A stretch of 64,000 bases of DNA from Paralithodes platypus (taxonomy: Eukaryota; Arthropoda; Malacostraca; Decapoda; Lithodidae), in assembly GCA_032716605.1 (NCBI GenBank), contig CM064552.1, positions 3,713,108-3,777,107 on the forward strand, given 5' to 3'. Positions 30,500-41,025 of this stretch are shown piece after piece. How positions within the stretch are numbered: the first letter of the stretch is position 1; every line of letters starts with the position of its first letter. Under the pieces are notes generated by a model, which searched no databases, had not been told where the DNA came from, and saw only the letters and a program-made list of their open reading frames with translations. The position numbers and the translations under genes were made by a program.

Positions 30500-33031
30500 C
30501 TAAACATTTGCGAAGGTGTTTAAGGATGAGATCTGTGCAGCATGTGAGGAGGTGTGTGGAGTGAGGAGAAGAGGGAGGGGAGTGAAAGGTACAGCATGGT
30601 GGACAGAAGAGGTAAGAATAGCTGTGGAAGAAAAGAAGAAAGCATATAGAGAGTGGTTGGGTAGTAGAGGGAATGAAGATTCCGAGAGACAGAAACAAGC
30701 GAGGTACGTGGAGAGTAAGAGGGTGGTGAAGAGAGTAGTGAAGGAAAGTAAGAGAAGAGTAGATGAGGAATTTGGAAGGAATCTGAGTGTAAAATGGAGG
30801 GAGAGTAAGAAACTGTTCTGGAAAGAAGTCAAGAAAGTTAGGGAAGGTAGCAAGGGAAACAGTAAGGGTGTGAAAGATAAGAATGGGAGAATGTTAGCCG
30901 AGAAGCAAGAGAGAGTCGAAAGATGGAGGGAGTACTTCAGTGAGTTGCTAAATGAAAGGAATGAAGAGCCAGCAAACATAGCTGGATATGGTATGGGAGG
31001 GAGAAGAAGAGAAGTAGTGGAGGAGGAGGTGGGGATCAGGAGGTCAGAAGTGTGGGAAGCCATGAAAAGAGTGAAGTTGGGGAAAGCACCAGGAACAGAT
31101 GGAGTGTGTGTGGGGAAATGTTGAGGTATGGTGGTGAGATAGTGATAGAATGGGTATGGAAAATGTGCAAACTAGCATGGGAGAAGGGGAGTGCACCCGA
31201 TGACTGGAAGACTGGCATAATAGTCCCCCTATATAAGGGCAAAGGGGAAAGAGGAGTGTGTGGTAACCACCGAGGAATATGTCTTCTAAGCGTAGTAGGG
31301 AAGGTATACAGTAGGGTAGTGATTCAGAGAGTGAGAGTGAGAACGGAGAAATGGATAGGCGACGAGCAGGGAGGTTTTAGGAAGGGAAGAGGATGTGTAG
31401 ATCAGATTTTTACCCTGAATTGTGTTGTGGAGAAGTATCTGGAGAAGAAACAAAAGGTGTATGTTGCCTTTATGGACTTGGAGAAGGCCTATGACAGAGT
31501 GGATAGAGAAGGTTTGTGGAAAGTACTTAGAATATACGGAGTAGAGGGCAAGTTGCTGAAAGCAGTGAAGAGCATGTATGAGGGTGCAAAGGCGGCAGTA
31601 CGTGTGGAGAGTGAGCAGAGCGAGTTCTTTGACCTGAATGTTGGTTTGAAACAGGGGTGTGTGATGTCCCCGTGGTTGTTTACTGTATATATGGATGGAG
31701 TTATGAAAGAAATACTATCAAGAGCAGTGGATGTTGGTGTATCGCTGAAAAGGGAGGGAATTGAGTGGAAGCTACCTATACTGCTGTTTGCGGATGATAC
31801 AGTTCTGATGAGTGATAATGAATGGGAGTTGCAGGATCTGGTAAATGAGTTTGGAACAGTGTGCGAAAAACGGAATTTGAAGGTAAATACGGGGAAGAGC
31901 AAGGTTATGGTCTTCGAAAGGGGTGAAGTCACAGAGTGTGAGGTGAAGCTGAACGGTCAGGCTATGGAGATCGTCAACTCTTTTAAGTATCTGGGCAGTG
32001 TGTTGAGTAAAGATGGGACTATGGATGAAGAGGTGCGGGAGAGGGTACAACAGGGGAAGAGGGTTGTAGGAACGCTAAAAGCAGTAACAAGAAATAGGGT
32101 GGTCAGTATGGAAGTGAAGAAGTCCTTGCATGACAGTGTGGTAATCCCGACACTGACTTACGGAAGCGAAGCATGGACGTTGGTTGAGAGACTCAGACCA
32201 AGAGTGAGAGCAGTGGAAATGAATTACTTAACCCGTACAGCCCCAGCGACGCGCCTGACGCGTCGGCGATGTATGTAACGCACAGCCCCAGAGACGCGCC
32301 TGGCGCGTCACCCTAATTGCGCCGACCGTGACCTCAGGTGTAGCCACTCAAGAGGGCTCAGATATGTATGGGAACTGTGTACGTATCCCACGCAACCTTG
32401 CCGATGGTTGAAAACTCTCAAAGTCCACGTGCGTGCGCGCGAGCGCGCAATAACCTGGTTTTTTGGGATAATTGCCTTCAATTTTTTACTCTTGTAAAAT
32501 CCATTTTCGGGGGCTCTGTAGGACCATTTTTTAAGCTTTTTGAGCGATTTTTCGTGGTTTTTCCTTCATTCCTAACCCATTCGCTATTGTTTCTGGAATA
32601 AAACCATTTTTTGAAAACCGGCCGGGTTCTGGTGCGCAAACATTACAAAACTAGCCGGGGCTCCACGGGTTAAGGAGGGCGTGCGGAGTTACATGGAGGG
32701 ATAGACAGACTAATGAGGAAGTAAGAAGGAGGTGTGGTGTGGAGGTAGATGTGCTGGAAAGTGTGAAAAGGAACAACTTGAGATGGTTCGGCCATATGGA
32801 ACGTATGGAAAGCGAGAGAATGACTAAGAGGGTGTACGAGAGCGAGGTGGAGGGACAGAGGGGGAGAGGTAGACCGAATATGAGGTGGAAGGATGGAGTG
32901 AGGAACTACATGAACGAAGGCGGTGCTGGTTGGGGGGAGGGGCGTCGACTGACTGGGGACAGAGGTGCATGGGGGCGGTTCGTTCGTGGCCACCCCTTCG
33001 GGGATCACGGCGTCAGGCAATAGATAGATAG
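30500..33031 (+). pseudogene. RTE-like non-LTR retrotransposon, 5' truncated, frameshifted
   Basis: Coding spans 30516-31124, shifts frame at about 31110, continues 31124-32227, and resumes at 32674-33022 after an inserted MITE. Visible in order: WWTEEVRIAVEEKKKAYREW (linker), GKAPGTDG, GDEQGGFRKGRGCVDQIF, FMDLEKAYDRVD (motif A, 31470), GLKQGCVMSPWLF (motif B), LLFADDTVLM (motif C, 31783), FKYLGSVLSKDG, and a C-terminal LRWFGHMERM..GRGRPNMRW domain. The endonuclease region is missing. The 3' end has a CCCCTTCGGGG hairpin followed by ATAGATAGATAGATA. A short tandem tail rather than poly(A) is typical of RTE-clade elements. One shift in about 830 codons suggests a fairly young copy. Confidence 0.85.
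32232..32669. mobile_element. piggyBac-like MITE nested in the LINE, TTAA duplication
   Basis: Flanked by TTAA at 32228-32231 and 32670-32673. The tips CCCGTACAGCCCC and GGGGCTCCACGGG are inverted repeats with two mismatches, and CCC..GGG next to TTAA is the piggyBac signature. GACGCGCCTGACGCGTC is repeated near the left end (32248 and 32293). Removing the element and one TTAA joins the LINE frame exactly (TAC TTA AGG AGG), which proves the boundaries. There is no transposase; 438 bp. Confidence 0.93.
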
Positions 33032-33486
33032 ATAAAGACTATCGTAGCAAGTATTAATTTCTCAAGGCAATTTGATATTACCTATTATGTTAAAGAACAA
33101 TGTTATATTTATGTTCGTTAGTAGACCTCATTTTACAGCACAAGGACAAGGTAGGCTACTTCCAAATTATTACCACACCAGCGTGGACTTACATACTTTT
33201 TATTGTATATCTACGAAAAACAAGCTCGGGAACGGATAATAACTTTACCTTTTTCACACAATTACTCTTTCTCTCTCGCTCCTCCCCTCTTTGTATGTGT
33301 TCTCTCTCATTGCGTTGATGAGGATAGAGCTGTCATTCGTGCTCATCAATATCGCAGCTGCAATAAGAGCCAACCCAGGAAAACTAGAGACCGATGATAA
33401 TGGCTTCCCTTCTCTTCTTGCAACACCACGAACATGTTTAGAGCACAAACGATAACAATTCTACCAACTGTATACACACATGAAGG

Positions 33487-33862
33487 TTAAGGGGGGTCGG
33501 TTGAATTTTCTGGCCGCCCTTCTCCCTCATGTTTAGTCCCATTAGTCTTGATATTTTAAGACGTTCGGCCTATTAGTTTGGCGATGTTAAGACCTTTCAC
33601 CCCTTTTCTTTGTCAATATTAGGACCTTTATTGCTATTTAGGTTTCGATATTACTCTGGCGAGCAATAGCGAACCTCTAATATTGGGAGGAACATGCCTT
33701 CGGCCTTCATTCTTCAACCGAAAAATGTACAAAATGATCACGAAGGGGGTTCTATTTTTTTATTTTATTGTAAAGCTTGATGGAGGTCTAGAGAGGAAAC
33801 TAACAAAAACAAAATAAATACCGGTATATACATAGGCTAAACAAATAACCACTGCCCCTTTA
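33487..33862 (+). mobile_element. Family D TTAA MITE
   Basis: TTAAGGGGGGTCGGTTGAAT, TTAGTCTTGATATTTTAAGA, CTGGCGAGCAATAGCGAACC, CGAAAAATGTACAAAATG and CTTGATGGAGGTCTAGAG, right end GCCCCTTTA. 33032-33486 holds nothing recognisable. Confidence 0.8.
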
Positions 33863-33923
33863 GACTGAGCTGACGTCATTATATTATGCTTACTTAAGGT
33901 AAAACCCATTCCAGCCTATATAT

Positions 33924-34117
33924 TTAACCTCTTGAGGATTATGACGCGTTTTAACAGTTGATTCGGGCTAAGATTAGACGATTTTATGCAGTTTAGGAGA
34001 TATCTCGAACAGAGGTAAAAAATAATTCCGACATTCCTGCCAAGCTGCATAAAATCGTCTAATAATAACCAGAATTAAATTAAGAAATGCACCATCGTAT
34101 CTTGAAGGTGGTTCCCT
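33924..34117. mobile_element. Family C TTAA MITE
   Basis: TTAACCTCTTGAGGATTATG, AGATTAGACGATTTTATGC and AAAATCGTCTAATAATAACC, right tip CATCGTATCTTGAAGG without TTAA. Confidence 0.7.
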
Positions 34118-34211
34118 ACTACAAACAAGCAATTTAAGTCGATCGGTATTTGTCCTCTGTGCAACACCTTCAAAATCAAACAGCTATGGTGATTCGTAGT
34201 TGTTTTCTTCT

Positions 34212-34437
34212 TTAACCCCTTCAACACCAGTGACGCTCTTTTCACTATATTTTGGGAACTTTATTGGCCTAATAGACCATTTTATTCAGCTTAGGAAGGA
34301 CGTCTAGCAATTAAATGGCTGCAGACAATATACATTAATCTTTGTAACTACCACATATCCTTCCTTTTCTGTATATAATCGTCTATATGTGGCTGAAATA
34401 TAAATGAAAAAAAAATCGCCTGTACTGTAAGGGTTAA
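34212..34437. mobile_element. Family A TTAA MITE, complete
   Basis: TTAA at 34212 and 34434; CCCCTTCAACACCAGTGACG faces TCGCCTGTACTGTAAGGG. 34438-34739 holds nothing recognisable. Confidence 0.8.
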
Positions 34438-34739
34438 TTAACTTGCACTTGGTTAAACATATGTAAACAAAGATGAGTTTTCACCTCAAACAGAACCATC
34501 AAAACACATGCTATAAAAATGATTATCATCATATGTGAACTTCAAATGATATAGCCTAGTCCTACTCGACATACCAACATAATACAAAAGCAAACTTATC
34601 ATACACATATCCACCTCCAACTTAAAATGATTCATGTCTTATCATACTGCTTGACGATGTTTGCTTCCTCAACTTATAACTCAGATAATATAAAACATAC
34701 AAACCCATATTTGTTTTCCTACTCGACTTGCAATACGAT

Positions 34740-35245
34740 CAGCCTCATCATAACACATGGTGCAATAGTACCGTCTGTCAGCCCCCTTCAAACCCACGCA
34801 CCTCTGTCCTAGGCTATCCTTGGCGTGCTCCCGTGCTTTGAGGTGAAAGCAGCAATATTGCCGTGTTTGTGATCCTGATGCCCCTTTGCTTGCCACTCCC
34901 CTATACTTCCAACAACAACTATTGCCACCAATCCACCATGGCCCCATGCTTTCTCCTCGTCCGGCCGCCTGGCAACCCTACACAGATCTAGAGACGTTTT
35001 CCCGTTTTTTTCGATCATGTTCAGATGTGTTAAGTCTGGCTTTGGCGCACCCAAGAAGGCACGAGATCCCATGCCCCCCAATAATTTAACCGAGAGTGAA
35101 TATACGAGCCATGGGGAAACACTGGAGCTATGGTAACGGGTGCCCCAGACTAGCCAACCCACTACGTCGAGCTGATAACCCCCTAGATACCAGAGCCTTG
35201 CGCGGGGTCATGTGTCTCAGAATTTCAGACACATATCCGCCCGGT
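34740..35245. other. Unassigned, more complex block with long open frames on both strands
   Basis: Base composition is balanced and repeat-free, unlike its surroundings. The minus frame 35162-34809 includes GAPKPDLTHLNMIEKNGKTS and RRPDEEKAWGHGGLVAIVVV; the plus frame 35096-35281 includes HWSYGNGCPRLANPLRRADN. I recognise neither, and there is no splice or promoter evidence. It may be an element interior or a retrocopy. Confidence 0.3.
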
Positions 35246-35705
35246 AGTGTTGCCAAACTAGCTACTTTCCTGCAGATCTAGCGCTATTTACTTAGATCTA
35301 GCGGCCAAATTTGACATCTAGCGTCATGGATTCTAGCGGTATTCTGGAGATTTGAGCCATTCTACAGATATCTTGTAGAGATAGTGGCATTATTCTCGCT
35401 ATTTTCGGCATTTATTTACTATCTAGTGGACTTAACCCTTTCACGCACATATGACGCAGAGGTTGCCAGATTAGCAATCCAAAGGTAAGGTAAGGTAAGA
35501 AATGGAGTTCTCTCACTCTTATAATTACCTCTCCAAAATTAGTTTTCTGCCCACAGCTAACTCAAAGACAACTGCAGAGGTTGAAGTAACTAAACTAAAG
35601 GTTTCTAAATATCCCTGATGGTAACAAAGGCTTTAAAGTATCCCTAATAGGCTCAAAATCGCGTCATATGTCGGAGAGGGTTAATTTGGTAACCCTGCCA
35701 CCCGA
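35246..35705 (+). mobile_element. Family F repeat interrupted by family G
   Basis: AGTGTTGCCAAACTAGCTAC, TTACTTAGATCTAGCGGCC, GGAGATTTGAGCCATTCTAC and TTTACTATCTAGTGGACT, then family G, then ATTTGGTAACCCTGCC. The 38345-38545 copy shows the empty site as GACTTGATTTGG. Confidence 0.8.
35432..35684. mobile_element. Family G TTAA MITE, nested
   Basis: TTAA at 35432 and 35681. Left CCCTTTCACGCACATATGAC faces right GTCATATGTCGGAGAGGG. The interior has AAGGTAAGGTAAGGTAAG and no coding frame. Confidence 0.85.
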
Positions 35706-35999
35706 CCAGACGCCAGCAACTCCCTGCCATACTACCTACCTACCTACCCTCTTACCTGCCTCTACTTCTACTGTTCTTCCCCCGATGCTTAGGGATAACG
35801 AGGAAGACCTAGGCATCATATTCACCTCCCTGACTGGTCGTGGAGGGTTGTGAAGTCAATGTGAACTTGTGATAGCCAGAGAAAGTCGAGAGAGAGCGGG
35901 TAGTGAGGCGCCCAGATAACGCGTGGTGGCGAGCCGGGATGAGTCACCATTGGCCAGAGGAGAGGGTTGCCAGCTTGCTACAATAATCCTCTCCTACTC

Positions 36000-36416
36000 C
36001 AGCCCCTTCCTCCCTCCTTCCTTCGTTCCCTCCAAACTCATATTGTCATCCTGCTCTCACACCTGCCTCAGAACTTACTGCCTTCTTAAACTATTCGATA
36101 AATCTTGTACGCCTTCAGTCCCGTGCTCATAAGCTTGTTCCCATGCCTCGCTTCCTTCATCTGTGCTTTCTTCCCACCCTCCTGAATACCTCCTACATCC
36201 CTACCGGTCCTCCCCTTCCCTCCTCTCTCTCACCATCCTCCCTTTCTCCCCCTACCGTTCAACCTGCTCCCCCTTCATCTCCCTCCATCACTCCTTCCAT
36301 AATTGTTTTCCAATCATCGAGCTCTATTTATCTCGAACTTCTATTTGTATAGTTCTTTCCACTTCCCAATTCCACTCTCCCCTTGTGCATAAGAGTAATC
36401 GTCTCGTAATCATGTC

Positions 36417-36481
<65 letters not shown>
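36000..36481. repeat. CT-rich stretch ending in (CT)n
   Basis: Pyrimidine-rich low-complexity sequence leads into about 61 bases of pure CT at 36421-36481. The open frames across it are compositional. 35706-35999 holds nothing certain. Confidence 0.85.
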
Positions 36482-36483
<2 letters not shown>

Positions 36484-36485
<2 letters not shown>

Positions 36486-36830
36486 TCGGTTTGTCAATGT
36501 GGGTTATAGCAAAATGTTTAGCCTCAATATGAATACAACACGCAACCGTGGCTGGAAATTATAATTGAAACTGTTCAGCACTAGTATTTGTGGAAACCTT
36601 TTCACATATAGGCCTAAGATCTGTTCTACCTGCAACAAACTTCCCTCCGAAGTTGTAAAGTTCTTCAGTAGAGCAGTTCAAGAAGAGATTGCAGTATTTT
36701 GCACACTGTAATGAGTGCAGTGCACGAAACTGACTCTCCTTCCACTTCGAGTATCTCCTCGGAATGGACCGCAAGGTCTAGGTCCTCTAGGAGATACTAA
36801 CTATTCCTTGTAACTCTCGTCAACCAAAAC
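36484..36830 (+). pseudogene. Second CR1-like LINE family, 3' end (copy 1)
   Basis: Frames read NMNTTRNRGWKL, then CNKLPSEVVKFFSRAVQEEI, then broken frames into the end GAGATACTAACTATTCCTTG. The LP(S)EVV..F motif is the usual C-terminus of CR1/Jockey-type LINEs. It matches 37596-38075 almost throughout. Confidence 0.65.
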
Positions 36831-37001
36831 ACTTCGTTTACTTCTCAGATATTGGACGGCTTTAAGATCCGAATTGGTAGCCTGGCACAGAGAAACTTCA
36901 AACCGATATCGCACCATTGAATAAGAGCACTTATTTTCCAATTCAATATCGAAGCCGGGTGAGTGATGTGTTGCAAGCCTTCCTGACAACCCCCCTCCCC
37001 C

Positions 37002-37047
<46 letters not shown>

Positions 37048-37330
37048 ATTATGTCTGGCATTCCTTCTCTTTTGTCCTGCGTTCCGCTATTTCCGACTAT
37101 TCAGCCCTCCTTTCCCACTCCCCCAATGCTCTCTCTCTCGTACACCACAGGGAAGTAGAAATCACATGCACGAATTATAGTGTACGAATTTACGAGAAAA
37201 ATGGCACAGCATTTATAATGCCTTACAAAATATAACCTAACCTACCCTAATTTATGATTACAAACATATTTTTTTCCGGTAATAGACGTAAATTACAAAT
37301 GCACGAGATGTTTATTACTCGAGATAACAT

Positions 37331-37339
37331 ATTATTATT

Positions 37340-37399
<60 letters not shown>

Positions 37400-37412
37400 C
37401 CCCCCCCCCCCC
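37331..37412. repeat. (TTTA)n followed by a C run
   Basis: About 16 copies of ATTT/TTTA and then 13 C. The flanks 36831-37330 (apart from CT at 37007-37044) and 37413-37595 hold nothing recognisable. Confidence 0.95.
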
Positions 37413-37595
37413 AGTAAGGTACCGCCTGGACAGCTTGGTGTCTCGTTTCTTGGTCTCTCCTCCCTCCGTCACATATTTAGGATTCTTCTCTCCCGATTTC
37501 TCTTGTTAATGTCTCTAATGTTCCTGTCTAACCACTTTACTGTCTCGTTTATTAGATTGAATACACTTTCTCTATCTCTCTCTGCGTGTTCAAGT

Positions 37596-38075
37596 CTGGT
37601 CTGCAGCTCTCAGGACAGATACAAAGCGACTTCAAAGTGTCCAAGCTAGAGTTGCAAAGCTCACATTATCATCATCAAATAGACGACTGAGCTATGAAGA
37701 TCGGATGAGATTTCTTGGCCTATTTCTGTTGAACATGAGTACTCTACTGGGTCAGCTCATCGAAGTCTTTAGCCGTGGAGTATATACAAATATTTGACCT
37801 CTATATGAACTCAACAAGTAATTATGGCTGGAAATAAGAGTGGAAGCGTTTCGACATTAGCATATGTGAATATTTTTGTCACATAGGCTACAAGAAGTGT
37901 TCTACCTGGAACAAACTTCCCACGGAAGTTATAAATAGTTCTTTAGTATAGAACCATTCTAGAAAGAATAATTGTATTTGTGCACACTGCAATGAGCGTA
38001 GTGCACTTCCCATGTCTCTCCCTAGAATAGGCGGCAAGGTTTTTGAGATACCAACTATTCCTTGTAACTCCAAAT
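37596..38075 (+). pseudogene. Second CR1-like LINE family, 3' end (copy 2)
   Basis: Reads LQSVQARVAKLTLSSSNRRL with SYEDRMRFLGLFLL, then GQLIEVFSRGVYTN, followed by stops. Further on, SVLPGTNFPRKL and the end GAGATACCAACTATTCCTTG match copy 1. It is more complete at its 5' side than copy 1. Confidence 0.7.
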
Positions 38076-38344
38076 AAATCACTCATTCTCACGCTCTCAC
38101 TCTCGCTCTCTCTTTCTCTCTCTCACACACACTCACAGTGGAAGTTGTTGTCACGCCTTCCTGTGAACAAGGTTTATCTTAGAATCATCTCCAGAAACTG
38201 TATAGTGTTACGATTAGTAAAATAGGTCCGTGTTGCACATGGCGAAGACATTTATAATTTGAACCAAATTGCAACTCAATTATTGTACCACAAACTATTA
38301 TTGTACCAACATGTATTATTGTCTGCCCTCATCCACTCTGTCAC

Positions 38345-38545
38345 GCAGTGTTGCTAGCTACTTTCCAGCTAGATTTAGAGATATTTACATAGATCTAGAG
38401 GCACATTTTTTCATCTAGCACGTAAATTCTAGCAATATTAAGGAAATTGTAACCATTTTAGAGCGATAGTATAGAGATTGTGACATTTTTATAGCGATTA
38501 TCGGCAATTATTTACTATCTAGTGGACTTGATTTGGTAACCCTGA
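38345..38545 (+). mobile_element. Family F repeat, uninterrupted
   Basis: AGTGTTGCTAGCTACTTTCC, ACATAGATCTAGAGGCAC, ACCATTTTAGAGCGATAG, TTTACTATCTAGTGGACTTG and ATTTGGTAACCCTG. It is used here as the empty-site reference. 38076-38344 holds a short CT tract only. Confidence 0.75.
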
Positions 38546-38555
38546 ATCTGTGGGG

Positions 38556-38660
38556 TAGTAAATTAAGGTTATGGAGTAAGTCAAGTCTCTCGCTCTCATA
38601 TGTGTCTAGACCCAAGACTATTCAAGCATCGTCTTACCTCTACTTCTACCTCCCCCCTCT
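38556..38660 (+). repeat. Dispersed repeat shared with 43580-43745
   Basis: GTTATGGAGTAAGTCAAGTC, CTCGCTCTCATATGTG, TCTAGACCC and CATCGTCTTACCTCTACTTC parallel TTATGGAGTGAAATCAAGTC, TCTAGACTCATCC and TCATTATTCTTCTACG at 43595-43735. Confidence 0.5.
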
Positions 38661-38747
38661 TTCTCTGTAACCTCCCCCCCCCCTCTCTCTCTCTCTCTCT
38701 AAGCAATTGTAGTCTGCCATCTTCAAAATTTAAGTGTCATCAGCAAT

Positions 38748-38875
38748 CAACCACCTATCATAATCTACCTTCAGTCTAGTTTCCAATTCCAATGTTAAAG
38801 AGCCTCAACATATTAAGAATAAAAACTTGCTCATCGAATATTGCCGGAAAAAACGCTCGTGTGATACTAGCTTAA
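38748..38875. mobile_element. Family B MITE, right part, chained to family A
   Basis: TCAGTCTAGTTTCCAATTCC and CGCTCGTGTGATACTAGC end at TTAA 38872-38875, which opens the next element. Confidence 0.7.
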
Positions 38876-39087
38876 CCCCTCCCGTACCAGTGACATCTCT
38901 TTTCATTATATTTTGGCAACTATTTGACGATTTTATTCAGCCTAGGTAGGATGTCCACCAATTAAAAAGCTACAGAGAATCGCAATTAATTATTTTAGCT
39001 AACACATATTCTTCCTAAGCTTCATATAATCTTCTAAATGCAGCCAGAATAACATTAAAAGGACGTCGCCGGTACAGAAGAGATTAA
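38872..39087. mobile_element. Family A TTAA MITE, complete, in chain
   Basis: CCCCTCCCGTACCAGTGACA faces GACGTCGCCGGTACAGAAGA. Both TTAA sequences are shared with neighbours. Confidence 0.87.
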
Positions 39088-39294
39088 CCCCTTCTGTACC
39101 GGCGACGTTTTAAAATTATATTCTAGCTATATTTAGACGATTTTGTGCAGTTTAAGGAGAATCTGTGGTAGTAAAAATGGTGAAGTGAGATAGTTCGAAA
39201 CTTGTTAATTGCTTTAGGCCCATATTAAGCTGAATAGAATAGTCTAATAGTCAGTTTAAAGTTAAAAGGACGGCAACGGTACTGAAAGGGTTAA
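39084..39294. mobile_element. Family A TTAA MITE, complete, sharing TTAA with previous copy
   Basis: CCCCTTCTGTACCGGCGACG faces ACGGCAACGGTACTGAAAGG; TTAA at 39084 and 39291. Inner GCTATATTTAGACGATTTTG faces AGAATAGTCTAATAG. Confidence 0.87.
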
Positions 39295-39399
39295 TCATGG
39301 TAGAGGGTTATGTTTTCAGTCGGTTAGCTTTGTGTTTGGTCTTATCAATCAAATTATATTATCACGTATACTGTATAATACTAGTTTGTTATTGCATTA

Positions 39400-39678
39400 T
39401 TAACCCCTTCTGTAGCGGCGACGTCTTTTGTATTTTATTCTAGCTATATTTAGACGATTTTGTGCAGCTTAAGAAGGACATGTGATGGTAAAAAGGGTCA
39501 AGTCAAATAGTTCGAAGCCTATTAATTGCTGGAGGCCCTTTTTGAAAATGAATAAAATCGTCTAATAGTACCGTAGCCAGAATAAATTGTGTGCAGCTTA
39601 AGAAGGATATGTGGCAGTAAAAAAGGTTAATTAAGATAGTTCGAAGCCTTTATAAGACGTCGCCGGTACAGGAGTTAA
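39400..39678. mobile_element. Family A TTAA MITE with internal partial duplication
   Basis: TTAA at 39400 and 39675; CCCCTTCTGTAGCGGCGACG faces GACGTCGCCGGTACAGG. GTGCAGCTTAAGAAGGACAT and GTTCGAAGCCTATTAATTGC recur near 39592 and 39641, giving the extra length (279 bp). Confidence 0.83.
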
Positions 39679-39691
39679 TTTCATATTCATG

Positions 39692-39906
39692 TACAGTCGC
39701 ACTAATAAGTGATGTCTCGGCACCAAGTATGTTTTGATCAATAATTGGTATCAGCAATATCTAAGCTTTATTTCTTCATATCGAGTGAAATATACAAACA
39801 TGCTACTACACTTACCCACCCTATTCAACATCTGACATACATTAATACAGCACAGAGCGAGCCAAACGTAATGACAGCTGGGACATGACTTATTAGCGCA
39901 ACCGTA
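39692..39906. mobile_element. Family K MITE, second copy (inverted)
   Basis: TACAGTCGCACTAATAAGTG faces TTATTAGCGCAACCGTA. Interior matches 3587-3806 in reverse complement. A lone tip TACAGTCGCGCTAATAAA is at 47201-47218. Confidence 0.75.
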
Positions 39907-39933
39907 CATGTACCTGAGTATGATATTTTACTA

Positions 39934-40138
39934 TTAACCCGTTCAGTACCAGTCCATTCTTTTCATTAGATGCTGGATACGACTAGACGATTTTATTCAG
40001 TTTAAGAAGGGCTTCCAGCAATTAATAGACTTGGAACTATCTTGATTAACCGTTCTTACTACCACACATTCATCTTAAGCTGCTCTACATAAAGCTTTAA
40101 TAAAATAGAACACACGTCGAAGGTACTCAAAGGGTTAA
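39934..40138. mobile_element. Family A TTAA MITE, complete
   Basis: TTAA at 39934 and 40135; CCCGTTCAGTACCAGTCCAT faces ACACGTCGAAGGTACTCAAA. The right inner arm is diverged. Confidence 0.8.
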
Positions 40139-40143
40139 TACAA

Positions 40144-40372
40144 AAAACTATACCCTGATCCAAATAAGTAGGCCAAAACTATTGAACATTAACCTTTATA
40201 ACTCACAAACTATGCGAATAATCGCGGAAATATTTCTACCATTTGGTCATTCACATCCCATTTGCTCTAGCCCTTTTTAGATGATAGAGGTTAAGGTTTA
40301 CGATTTCTGACCTACCTATTTGGAAATGGGTATAGCATGTGTTTGAGGTATAACAATTCTATTCGAAATATA
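40144..40372. mobile_element. Family I MITE
   Basis: ACTATACCCTGATCC, AAGTAGGCCAAAAC and TAACCTTTATAACTC face GATAGAGGTTAAGG, GACCTACC and GGGTATAGC. Diverged at both tips. Confidence 0.65.
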
Positions 40373-40548
40373 CCATACAGAGAACAAATTAATAATTATA
40401 TTGATATAATATAACCTAACTGTAAAATGACGCGTACGCAGTATTGTCAAATAAACACCGGTAAGAATTTAAAGAATTATTCATTATTGAAGGTGCTGAA
40501 AATTTTGATAATACATATAACCCCTCGGATGAGGAATAAATAATGAAC

Positions 40549-40753
40549 CCCTTCATTATCGGTGGCGTCTTAATAACCAAAATCTGGATACTTTTAGACT
40601 ATGTTACGTGGTTATATAGGACCTCCAGCAAATAACAGGCTTTAAACATCTCTCTTAACCGTTTTTACTACCACAGATCCTAAAACTGCATAAAATATTC
40701 TAAATATAGCTAAAATAACACTAAAAATACGTCGCCGGTAAGGAAGGGGTTAA
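40549..40753. mobile_element. Family A MITE, left TTAA decayed
   Basis: TGAACCCCTTCATTATCGGT faces ACGTCGCCGGTAAGGAAGGG with TTAA 40750-40753. Confidence 0.75.
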
Positions 40754-40879
40754 GTTGACTGGGAGACATAAAGATAGCTAACAAAAGTAACGGAAGCAAT
40801 ATTGTCCATAACTAGAATCTCATATTTGTTACCATGCGAAAATGATGGTCCCTTGTCAGCCATTTCTGGTTCCTTACTG

Positions 40880-40977
40880 GAGGAATATTTACCCCTTGCG
40901 GATTTTGCCAGGTTTTGGCAGTTTATATCTGGCCATCATTAGACGATTTTATACAGCTTGGGAAGGATCTGTTATAT

Positions 40978-40985
<8 letters not shown>
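40880..40985. mobile_element. Family C MITE, left part
   Basis: TTTACCCCTTGCGGATTTTG, TATCTGGCCATCATTAGACG and AGCTTGGGAAGGATCTGT; cut by CT repeats (40981-41023). Confidence 0.55.

Positions 40986-41023
<38 letters not shown>

Positions 41024-41025
<2 letters not shown>

Noticed and set aside
30500..31063. 187-codon open frame antisense to the LINE
   Set aside because: It mirrors the purine-rich sense frame of the RTE-like element, which has clear reverse transcriptase motifs.
35740..35835. Minus-strand exon ending GAGGCAG/GTAAGAG
   Set aside because: Phase does not match the phosphatase exons, no domain is visible, and similar donor-like sequence recurs in the repeat at 38556.
36143..36564. 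Two overlapping Ser/Pro/Leu-rich frames
   Set aside because: They are compositional frames over CT-rich sequence and (CT)n.
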